Assembly (NCBI GenBank): GCA_016235825.1
Contig: JACRIL010000120.1
Coordinates: 1 to 37,361, forward strand
DNA length: 37,361 nucleotides
Direction of reading: 5' to 3'
Source of the DNA: Planctomycetota bacterium
GTDB taxonomy: Bacteria; Planctomycetota; Phycisphaerae; SM23-33
Made by a program: the position numbers and the translations under genes. Positions 1-7,855 of the stretch are shown here, piece after piece (the stretch's first letter is position 1; each line of letters begins with the position of its first letter). The notes beneath the pieces are model-generated. The model was not told the origin of the DNA. It did not search any database and was given only the letters and a program-made list of their open reading frames with translations.

Positions 1-2036
1 AGCACCTGCCCGGTGTCGTCCTTGAGCTTGCCTTCGCCCTTTGAAAGCCCGTCGAGCTTGAGTTCTTCCTCGCGGGCGTATTTGCTTGCATCGGAACGCT
101 TGCCGTAAACGTCCTTGGTCGTCGTGGTATAGCCCTTCTGTTCGTCCAGGATCTTCCGGAGCATCTGGTCGATCTTGGCGAGGGTCTGGTCCTTGTTCTG
201 CTCTTCCTGCTGGGCTATTTCCTCTTCGAGTTCCTCTTTGGCCTTTTCCAAGTCCTCAATGGACTTTTTCTGGTCCTCGTTGGCCTGGCCCGACTGCTTC
301 TTCGACAGGCCCTGTGAGGCCTTGCCCATCGACTTGGATGCCTTTGACGTCGACTCCTTGCCCGGCGACTTTTCGCCGCTCTGCTCCCGCTTTTCCATGG
401 CTTGGGCGAGTTCGTCGGTCTTTTCCTTGTTTTTGTCCTGGTCGGTCTTCTGTTTGTCCTGCGGGGTCTTGGCTATTTCGTCAAGACGCGGTTTTAACTG
501 GGCCAGCTTGTGCTTGTTTTTCTCCAGGGCCTCCAGGGCCTTTTTCTGCTGTTCAGCCGCGGAGGGATTGTTTTGCTCATTAAGCTTCTCGGCGGCTTTC
601 TGCATGTGCTCGGACGCCTGCTTGACATCCTGCTGTTTCTGGTCGCTGGGCTTGCCGTCGCTGGGCTTGCCGTCGCTGGGCTTGCCATCGCTTGGCTTGC
701 CGTCGCTTGGCTTGCCGTCGCTTGGCTTGCCATCGCTGGGCTTGCCGTCGCTGGGCTTGCCGTCGCTTGGCTTGCCATCGCTGGGCTTGCCATCGCTGGG
801 CTTGCCGTCGCTGGGCTTGCCATCGCTGGGCTTGCCATCGCTGGGCTTGCCGTCGCTGGGCTTGCCGTCGCTGGGCTTGCCTTCCGGTTTATCACCCAGG
901 CCGGTTTGTTCAGTGAACTTCTTGATATCATCGGCAAGGGCGACGGCCTTGTCTTTCAGGTCTTTCTGTTCCTTGGCCAATTCTCCAGCCTTCGTCTTAG
1001 CGGCGGCCTTGTCGATCGCGTCGCTCAAGGCCCGTTCGGCGTTTCTGAGGTTTTCCAGGGCTGAATCCTGGTCTTTCATGCCCGGATCGCTCTTGGACAT
1101 GGATTCGGACGCCTGCTTCATATCGTCGCCGGCCTTTTTGGTGCTGTTGGCGGCGGATGACACAGCCTTTTCGTCACCCTGGCCGCTCTTGACGGCATCG
1201 GCGACCTTGGGATCTTTGGCGGCCTGGTCGATTTTTTCAGCCAGTGTGCCGGCATCGTCGGAAAGCTTCTTCTGCGGCTCGCTCATCACGGGCAGATTCT
1301 GAACGGGGGCGGCCTTGCTGTCGTCCTTGTTCTTCTCCTGCTTGTCGATCAGAGCCCGCACCTCTTCGCGGAGCTTGCCCAACTGGGCGACCGCCGGATC
1401 CGAATCCTTCTGGCCTTCGGTTTTCTCCAGCAGTTTCTTCTGCTCCTTGATAAGGTCGTTCTGCCTGTTCTCCAGCTCTGAAAGCTGCTTGCTCAATTCG
1501 TCCTGCTTGCTCTGTATGGCGGAAGTATTTTCGAGTTCCTGCTCTTTCTTGAGGATTTCCTCGACCTTTTTGAGTTGATCTTTCAGTTCCTCAAGGTTCG
1601 CCTTGTTCTTGTCCAGATCGACGTTGCCCTGCGTGAGCCTTGCGCGAATCCTCATGAGATCTTTTATGAGGTCCCGCTGGGTGCCCAGGGCGGCCTGCTG
1701 CATTTTCTTACCCAGGAGTTCGGCGACCTTTTCCATGTTTTCTGTAACCATGGCAGCCTGGGCCTCCTTGACGGCCAGCAGGAGTATCTTCGCCGTTTCC
1801 GGGTCGGTTTTCTCCAGCAGGTTGGCCAGTTCGCCCATGCCTGTGATGAGCGAGGCAAGTGCCTGCTTGTCATTTCTGATGCTCGCGATCAGCTCCTGGA
1901 TGCCTATCCCGGCCGGTTTGGTGGCCGGCGTTCCGCCGCCCTCGGGCGGGGTCGCAGCCGGCTGGGCGGGGACATTCCCTGCCATCGTCAACCAGACAAA
2001 CAGCCCCGTGATCGTCATGATGGATGTTCTCTTCAT
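1..2036 (-). CDS. Exported coiled-coil protein with GKPSD x16 repeat (partial, C-terminus outside window)
   Basis: The reading frame is open from ATG at 2036 to the left edge, about 678 residues, so the C-terminus is missing. AGGAG sits 7 nt before the ATG. The N-terminus is a signal peptide (MKRTSIMTITGLFVWLTMAG, cleavage probably after NVPAQ), followed by a PATPPEGGGTPATKPA linker. The rest is almost entirely charged Lys/Glu/Gln/Ala heptad-rich sequence typical of long coiled coils. It is interrupted near residue 390 by sixteen perfect GKPSD pentapeptides (642-881), probably an extended hydrophilic spacer. No catalytic motif is visible. It is the last visible gene of the MoxR/VWA operon, 41 nt after the DUF4175-like gene, so an envelope structural or scaffolding role is inferred from context only. 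I do not recognise a named family. Confidence 0.85.
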   Translation of the reverse strand, partial: MKRTSIMTITGLFVWLTMAGNVPAQPAATPPEGGGTPATKPAGIGIQELIASIRNDKQALASLITGMGELANLLEKTDPETAKILLLAVKEAQAAMVTENMEKVAELLGKKMQQAALGTQRDLIKDLMRIRARLTQGNVDLDKNKANLEELKDQLKKVEEILKKEQELENTSAIQSKQDELSKQLSELENRQNDLIKEQKKLLEKTEGQKDSDPAVAQLGKLREEVRALIDKQEKNKDDSKAAPVQNLPVMSEPQKKLSDDAGTLAEKIDQAAKDPKVADAVKSGQGDEKAVSSAANSTKKAGDDMKQASESMSKSDPGMKDQDSALENLRNAERALSDAIDKAAAKTKAGELAKEQKDLKDKAVALADDIKKFTEQTGLGDKPEGKPSDGKPSDGKPSDGKPSDGKPSDGKPSDGKPSDGKPSDGKPSDGKPSDGKPSDGKPSDGKPSDGKPSDGKPSDGKPSDQKQQDVKQASEHMQKAAEKLNEQNNPSAAEQQKKALEALEKNKHKLAQLKPRLDEIAKTPQDKQKTDQDKNKEKTDELAQAMEKREQSGEKSPGKESTSKASKSMGKASQGLSKKQSGQANEDQKKSIEDLEKAKEELEEEIAQQEEQNKDQTLAKIDQMLRKILDEQKGYTTTTKDVYGKRSDASKYAREEELKLDGLSKGEGKLKDDTGQV
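642..881 (-). repeat. 15-bp coding minisatellite, 16 copies (GKPSD)n
   Basis: Sixteen contiguous 15-bp units lie inside the coiled-coil gene, each encoding Gly-Lys-Pro-Ser-Asp on the minus strand. Units differ only at two positions, the third base of Pro (CCC/CCA) and the third base of Asp (GAC/GAT), so all variation is synonymous. The flanking protein sequence is GDKPE on the N-terminal side and QKQQD on the C-terminal side. Confidence 0.95.
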
Positions 2037-2077
2037 TTCTTTTCTCCTAAAAAAGCCGCCCCTTTGGCGGATCCCCA

Positions 2078-4999
2078 TTATTCGGGTGGTTCAAGTGGTT
2101 TTTCAGCCGGAGCGGAGGCCGGCGCGGTTGCCGGCCGACTGGTCGCGTCTTCCAGCAGCCCGCCGCTGAGGAACCTCTTTATCAGCTCCATATCAATGGC
2201 ATTTTTCCGGCTTTTTTCTATAAGTTCATCCAGCACACGGATGGTTTCCATCAGGCTGTCGACCTGTTTCATCATCTTCATTATTTTGCCCATCTCTTCG
2301 TAGAGGGCTTTCTGTTGCGCAACCACGGATTGTGAGGCCTCGGCGAGTTGCGCGACGGCCTTGGGATCCTTGTATATTTCCTTGCAGGCGGCCAGGTCGC
2401 GATTGACCTTCTGGCAGGGTCCCAGCGAGTTCTTGTCATTGGCATCCGGCGGGGCGACCAGGGAGGTCAGCTTCATTACTATGTCGGCCATGGCCTGCTG
2501 CTCCGGCGCCGCGCCGACGCGATTGATGATCATTTCGTCCATGATCGCCTTGAAGGTGCCCGCCGACTTTGTGAGCTGGCTTGCTATGGTCTGCTGGAGG
2601 CCGGCCGACTCGTCCAGCTTTCGCTGCGAGTCCTGATCGATCTCCGTCGCGCCTTCCAGGAGTTTCAGGACGTCTTCGGTCTTGCCGTAGGCCGAGGCCT
2701 GCATTTCAATAATCTGGAGGAATTCCTTCTGGGCCTCCTTCTGCTTGGCGATGAGCAGCCGTATAAACTCTGATTTGGCGATTACCTGAAATGCCATGAC
2801 CTGGCTGGATGCGACGTTTGGTCCGCCGAACTCGCCAGGCATGTTGTCCTTTGCGTCAGCCCGTATTTCGACCGTGTCGCCCGCCTTGAGATCCAATTGC
2901 ATCTGTTTGTCGGTTTTGTGGTCCGCTTCCCACTTGGCCAGATCGATGCTGGTTTTGGCCTTGAAATTCCTGGGCGGCTCCTCGGCCTCGCCCGGCGTGA
3001 TCGGCTGATTGATCGGGCGAAAATCCTTCACCGGCTTGCTGGCGGCCCCGTCAGCCGGCTTGGCGGCAACATGGAACTGGATGGCGGACACGCCGTACTC
3101 GTCGTCGGCCTGGACCTGGAGCGGCAGTTCCGCTTCCGGCGTGATGATCGGCCCAAAGAGGCTCAGGCCCGGCCGGAACAATTGCACCGTCGGCGGCTGG
3201 TCGGGCTGGACCTGCACCTGGAATTCCTGTCCCTTGCGGCTGGTGTAGCCGCTTTCGTCGGTCAGGAAGAACTTGAGATTTGCCACCTGCGGCCTGTTGA
3301 CGCCCTCAATGCAGTATTTGCCGGTCAGATCGCGCCCGGGCGAATTTGAATCGGCTTTGGACGGGCCGCCCCCGGACGCCTTGACGGGGCCTGTTCCGCC
3401 CAGATATTTCGCCAGCACCGCGTCGGACTGGCCGGCGGAATTTTCCTTTTCTGCGCCGCGGATTCGCAGCGGCACCACGGACATCTGCTCGTATATCGCC
3501 GAGGCAATCTCCACGAACGAAGCGATCCTGACGGAAAGTTCCCGGAGCTGAGCGGGGGCGTCGGAGGCGAGCTTCGCCTTGTCGTTGACGCCCAAGGCCG
3601 CCTTGCCCGCCTGGGCGGAACATTCCTGGAGCATGGCGGAAAATGCCTGGCAATCCAGGCCGATCTGGGTCCTGCCCGCCGGCCTGGATACGTTCTGTCC
3701 GTCCTTTGAAAACACGACCGCGTCATCCATGCGGCCGATATAGTTGTCCGTCGCCAGTTTGCCCGTCGCCTGCTGCTTTGCGGCCAGTTCGGCGAGGTTT
3801 TTCTGGATGCCTTTGAGTTTGTCGGCCGTCGACAGCACCGTTGCCGCATCGGCCGCGGCAAGCCGGTCCGCCCGGCCGGAAATGCCCGCAACCTCGGCTG
3901 AACATTCTCGCAGGGCCTGTACTATCGACTGCTGGCCCTGGATATTTTCGGTCGTAACAACCAGCCTGGCGTGTTTGAGCGGCTTGTTGCAGACGGCCCT
4001 CACCGAGACCCTGCACCCTACGGGCAGCTTCTGAACGCTCGTGCCGCCCGGGAGCACTCCCTCGGGCCGGCGCATGTAGCCGGGGTAGACGACGCTCGGA
4101 AATTCCAGCTCGATCAGCGTGGGCGGCTCGATGATGGAAACCTTATGCGGATGTTTCCTGTCGTTCGAGTCGTCGCCGCCGGTTACATAGAACTGGAATT
4201 CCTCAGGCACGTTCTGGAAAATCTTGACGAACGTCCTGCCGCCGGCCTCGGACTGTTCCAGGCGTTCCTCGATCCAGTCGTCGCCGAAGCTCGACGAGCG
4301 GGTATGCATGACTATGTACTGTGGCACGACAGGCGAGTTGTCCGTAACAGCGACGGTAATCTTCAGATCGTCGCCGCGGACGACGGAAAAGTCCGGCCCG
4401 CCCTGCACGAGCAGGTACGTGTCCTGCGGCCAGGGGGTGTCGCGGAACATGATATTGCGATCGAACCACAGGCCCAGGATGTGCGGTTTCCACAGGCCCA
4501 AGGCCGCCAGAATCAGCAACGCGCCCAAGGCGATCGAGCCGGAGCGTTTCGCCCCGGCCGAGCGGACCACGTCCCCGAAATTCAGCGCCCCGGCCATGCG
4601 ATTGGCCTCATGGGCAACCTTGAGAATCATAGCGCGGCTCATTCCACCCGCGCCGGCGGCAAGGGTCTCGAACTGGATCGCGCTGATAAGCCTGTCGCCG
4701 AGCTGTCCGAAGCGGTTTTCCACCAGCAGGGCCAGGTCGGACCTGTTCATCGGCACGAACATGGGGCTGACCAGGCGCCTCCAGCACAGATACGCCAGGC
4801 CGCACAGCCAAGCCAGCATGACAAGCATCCGCTGGGCCTTTTCCAGCCTCAGCAGGTAGTCCATGCCGAGTGTGATGAATATGACGGCCACCGCCGCCGC
4901 AAGCACCCAGCCGATGCCTTCGGCCGCGATCCGTGTCCGGATGGCCAGCTTCAGCGAACCCAACTTGCCGGTTATCTTGTGTTCAACCAGTTTTTCCAT
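2078..4999 (-). CDS. Large membrane-anchored DUF4175-like protein
   Basis: This encodes 973 residues from ATG 4999. A TTG at 5086 in the same frame would add 29 polar residues and leave only a 4-nt gap to the upstream gene; I prefer the ATG because the extension looks non-conserved. Two hydrophobic helices occupy about residues 30-50 and 55-75, followed by the phrase LALLVENRFGQLGDRLISAI, which resembles planctomycete and proteobacterial DUF4175 membrane proteins. A third helix near residue 150 precedes a long extracytoplasmic region with beta-rich Ig-like stretches, then helical coiled-coil segments. The C-terminus is a Thr-Ala-Pro-Ala-rich tail. It sits between a VWA protein and the coiled-coil protein, so it probably belongs to the same envelope complex. 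The family assignment is by resemblance only; the function is unknown. Confidence 0.85.
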   Translation of the reverse strand: MEKLVEHKITGKLGSLKLAIRTRIAAEGIGWVLAAAVAVIFITLGMDYLLRLEKAQRMLVMLAWLCGLAYLCWRRLVSPMFVPMNRSDLALLVENRFGQLGDRLISAIQFETLAAGAGGMSRAMILKVAHEANRMAGALNFGDVVRSAGAKRSGSIALGALLILAALGLWKPHILGLWFDRNIMFRDTPWPQDTYLLVQGGPDFSVVRGDDLKITVAVTDNSPVVPQYIVMHTRSSSFGDDWIEERLEQSEAGGRTFVKIFQNVPEEFQFYVTGGDDSNDRKHPHKVSIIEPPTLIELEFPSVVYPGYMRRPEGVLPGGTSVQKLPVGCRVSVRAVCNKPLKHARLVVTTENIQGQQSIVQALRECSAEVAGISGRADRLAAADAATVLSTADKLKGIQKNLAELAAKQQATGKLATDNYIGRMDDAVVFSKDGQNVSRPAGRTQIGLDCQAFSAMLQECSAQAGKAALGVNDKAKLASDAPAQLRELSVRIASFVEIASAIYEQMSVVPLRIRGAEKENSAGQSDAVLAKYLGGTGPVKASGGGPSKADSNSPGRDLTGKYCIEGVNRPQVANLKFFLTDESGYTSRKGQEFQVQVQPDQPPTVQLFRPGLSLFGPIITPEAELPLQVQADDEYGVSAIQFHVAAKPADGAASKPVKDFRPINQPITPGEAEEPPRNFKAKTSIDLAKWEADHKTDKQMQLDLKAGDTVEIRADAKDNMPGEFGGPNVASSQVMAFQVIAKSEFIRLLIAKQKEAQKEFLQIIEMQASAYGKTEDVLKLLEGATEIDQDSQRKLDESAGLQQTIASQLTKSAGTFKAIMDEMIINRVGAAPEQQAMADIVMKLTSLVAPPDANDKNSLGPCQKVNRDLAACKEIYKDPKAVAQLAEASQSVVAQQKALYEEMGKIMKMMKQVDSLMETIRVLDELIEKSRKNAIDMELIKRFLSGGLLEDATSRPATAPASAPAEKPLEPPE

Positions 5000-5090
5000 C
5001 AATCTGTTCCCGTCGGCCTGCAAACCGCCCGCCGGCCGCCTTATCTTAGACTCTCGATTATCCTTTAAGTTCCGCGCAAATTCCAAAAAA

Positions 5091-7802
5091 TCAGGCCATA
5101 TTGTAGACCTTGCGAATTATCCACTCGGCCACCAGAAGCAGCACTATCAGCATCAGGCACATATTGGTGTCCCACAGAGGGTCCGTCTGCTCGCGGTCGG
5201 CGCGAAGCTTCTCGCGGGCGATCTTCGTCAGAAGGTCCTCGACCTGGAATATCTTCATCGCGTATTCAGGCTTTGAAGCAATATTCGCCATGGTGTCGGG
5301 ATCGGCCTCGGACTTGATAGCCTCGGCCCGGGGTTTTTCAAGTTTAACAACCTTGGCGGCGACGCGCTGGGCGAGCTTGTCGGGGTCGGCGGCGTATTTC
5401 AGCCTCAACTCGTTCGAGGTCAGCTCGTATTCGCCCGAGGTCCTTGTGTATTCCGGAGGAATCGTGCCCTGGAACCAGCCTTCGCGTATCTTTCCGCCGG
5501 GTTCCATGACCGGTTTGAGGTCAATCGTGTGGACCACTTTGCCGGACCCGTCTTCCTGCCGGACCAGCATGTCAACCTTGTAAGTCTCGCCCTTGAGGCT
5601 AAGCGGCTTGGCGTCGTCGCCGTAGGCCTCGACCGTTACGTTGATTTCCTTGCCTGCGTCAAAGACGTCCCCGCCAGTGGTGATAATCACCTGTCTGGCC
5701 TTGAGGGACGCCATGTATCTCAGGATATTATTCCAGTACCGCTGATGCAGTTCGCCATCCTTGACCATCCGCCACCGCCACGACTCGTCGCAGCCCAGAT
5801 ACATGACCCTGCCGTTGCCGTACGGCTGCACCACGATTAGCGGCTCGGCCTGGGTGGTTTTTGTCCCCAGCCTCCTCTTGGGGTCGCTGTTTTCGGCCAG
5901 TATCCGCGCAAGGGGCTTTACCTGCGCGACGGCATGGCTCCAGAAGATGCCCGGCAGAATTTCCCATTCCTTCATGCTGTCGTCGGCCGACCTCGCCAGG
6001 CGCGTAACCTGATGTTCCCGGCCGTAGGCGGTCAACTGTATCTGCCAGGGGTCCGGATGGGGATCGGTCAGGTAAGCAATTCTTCGGTTGTCGTTGTTGC
6101 CCAGCACCACCGGCAGCATGTCGCGCAGTTCCTTATACGCCTCGTTTTTGAAGGTATTTTCGGTGTTCTTGCTGCCGGCGATGTAGCAAAGCCCGCCGTT
6201 GCGCTGCTCGACGTAAGGTTTGAGGACCTGGCTGACGAATTCCGGATCGAATCCGCCTTCGGTTGGCTCGGGGTCGTAAAGAATGACGGCCTTGTAGCCC
6301 GGCGCGGTCTTGTCGCCCGGCACGCCCACGACTTTGTCGAGCGTCCTGGGCAGTTGGGCCAGCCGGAAGACGCCGTCCTCGGTGTCGGTGGAGGCGGCCT
6401 GGCTGACCGACGGATCGGCGTTCTGCTGCCAGACGCTCAGGTTGTAGAGCGGGCGGGACTGGCCCTTGTCGTCCGTCTGCATCTGCCTTATCAGGAGGTT
6501 CTTGAGATACTGGAATTCCCATCCGGCGTCTCCGCTGATGAGCAGGACGTTTATCACCGTGTTGGAGACCTGCACGGTTGTCCTGGCCGAATTGTCGGCC
6601 GTCTGGTTCTCGCCGGCCAGCGGATCGATGACGGCCATGTACTCGAACGTCCCCTCGTCCTTGGGCGTGATCCTCAGCGAGACTTTCTGCGCCCCGGCGG
6701 CGACCTGTTCGGTGCTTTCGCCCGACTTGGCCAGCGTAACCTGCTGGCTTACGCCGGTATCGAGCCATGTAGGCTGGCTGGCGGCATAATCCTGCGTCGT
6801 CGGGCCGGAGGAACTCTTGGAACGCGACATCAGCTTGACGGTAACGGTCTGGCCTTCCATATTGCGATGGGCGACCGTCGCGACCAGTTCCATGCCGGTA
6901 TTGGCCCAGACTTCTTCGGGCGCCTCCAGCGAGGTAACCGCCACGTTTTTCGGCGGGGTGGGGTCGCCGACCAGCAGGCAGTATCGCGGGATGCCCCGCT
7001 GATCGCCATAGGTCAGCGTGCCCTGGAGCCGGCCTGTCGCGCCGGGCGTGGTCATCTGGAAATCGCTGACGACCACAAGGCCGGCCGGCAGTTTGCCCTG
7101 AAGGGCCTCGTAGCCGTCGCGAAGGGCGGCGTTGAGATTGGTCTCGAATCCGCCGGCGGTCAACTTGTCCAACATCTTGTCCATGCCGACCGGCTGCGTT
7201 GCCGGGGACTGGCCCTTTTCATCGCTGATTTCCAGCTTGCCGAGCTGCCGGCCGTAATGGCCGGTGTCGTCGGACGGGGATGGAAAACCGCGCACCTCGA
7301 TGTTGAGGTCCTTGGACAGTTTTGAGATCGCCCCGTCGGACCTGCCAAGGACCTTGCGGACTATCTCGACCCTCGAAACCTTATTAAGTTCCGGCTGGCT
7401 GACGCCAAGGAATTTCTCCAGCTTTTCGGCATCGTCCTTGACCTTCGGGTCGGCATAGCCGTCCCTATTGGCCATCGACTGGCTGTCGTCCACCAGGACC
7501 ACGACCGACTTGCGGACGGTCTTGGTTATCCGCCAGACTATCGACGGCTGGAGCAGAATCATGAACACCAGCGACAGGACGGCGATTCTTATGGCCGCCA
7601 GCAGCACCTTGACCGGCACGGGATTATGGCCCTCGCGGCGGTAGCTGCGGATGGTCAGGTATACCAGGGCGATGTACGCCAGGACCATCGCCAGCTTGAG
7701 AAAACCGTTGACGGGCACGGTGAGGTTGAAGGACCAGTCGGCGCCCAGCCTGCCCGACTCGCTCGGATCGACGTTTATCAGCCACTTAAGGAAGGCTTCC
7801 AT
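5091..7802 (-). CDS. VWA / glutamine-amidotransferase-like membrane protein
   Basis: This encodes 903 residues, ATG 7802, preceded by AGAGGAC at SD distance. Two N-terminal helices (about 35-53 and 67-87) are followed by a VWA-like domain beginning VVVLVDDSQSM, whose D-x-S-x-S is the metal-binding MIDAS motif. The middle contains Ig-like segments and then a class I glutamine-amidotransferase-like fold (INVLLISGDAGWEFQYLKNLL, later AVILYDPEPTEGG, GGLCYIAGS and YGNGRVMYLGCDESWRWR). No convincing catalytic Cys-His-Glu triad is visible, so it is likely non-enzymatic. A C-terminal helix (MCLMLIVLLLVAEWIIRKVY) anchors the end. This topology is common in planctomycete proteins encoded next to BatA-like and DUF58 genes. 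It lies 53 nt downstream of the BatA-like gene in the same operon. Confidence 0.9.
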   Translation of the reverse strand: MEAFLKWLINVDPSESGRLGADWSFNLTVPVNGFLKLAMVLAYIALVYLTIRSYRREGHNPVPVKVLLAAIRIAVLSLVFMILLQPSIVWRITKTVRKSVVVLVDDSQSMANRDGYADPKVKDDAEKLEKFLGVSQPELNKVSRVEIVRKVLGRSDGAISKLSKDLNIEVRGFPSPSDDTGHYGRQLGKLEISDEKGQSPATQPVGMDKMLDKLTAGGFETNLNAALRDGYEALQGKLPAGLVVVSDFQMTTPGATGRLQGTLTYGDQRGIPRYCLLVGDPTPPKNVAVTSLEAPEEVWANTGMELVATVAHRNMEGQTVTVKLMSRSKSSSGPTTQDYAASQPTWLDTGVSQQVTLAKSGESTEQVAAGAQKVSLRITPKDEGTFEYMAVIDPLAGENQTADNSARTTVQVSNTVINVLLISGDAGWEFQYLKNLLIRQMQTDDKGQSRPLYNLSVWQQNADPSVSQAASTDTEDGVFRLAQLPRTLDKVVGVPGDKTAPGYKAVILYDPEPTEGGFDPEFVSQVLKPYVEQRNGGLCYIAGSKNTENTFKNEAYKELRDMLPVVLGNNDNRRIAYLTDPHPDPWQIQLTAYGREHQVTRLARSADDSMKEWEILPGIFWSHAVAQVKPLARILAENSDPKRRLGTKTTQAEPLIVVQPYGNGRVMYLGCDESWRWRMVKDGELHQRYWNNILRYMASLKARQVIITTGGDVFDAGKEINVTVEAYGDDAKPLSLKGETYKVDMLVRQEDGSGKVVHTIDLKPVMEPGGKIREGWFQGTIPPEYTRTSGEYELTSNELRLKYAADPDKLAQRVAAKVVKLEKPRAEAIKSEADPDTMANIASKPEYAMKIFQVEDLLTKIAREKLRADREQTDPLWDTNMCLMLIVLLLVAEWIIRKVYNMA

Positions 7803-7855
7803 TTATGTCCTCTTCTATCTGGACCGCCGGACCGGCTTTGGATCCGGCCGGTGTT

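Noticed and set aside
175..1302. Plus-strand frames with SLGLP, AVAGLA and RRLAC repeats
   Set aside because: They are antisense translations of the GKPSD minisatellite and its surroundings; the minus-strand frame has a start with SD, a signal peptide and synonymous-only variation.
3971..5068. A 365-residue plus-strand frame
   Set aside because: Antisense to the DUF4175-like gene, without any recognisable motif or ribosome binding site.
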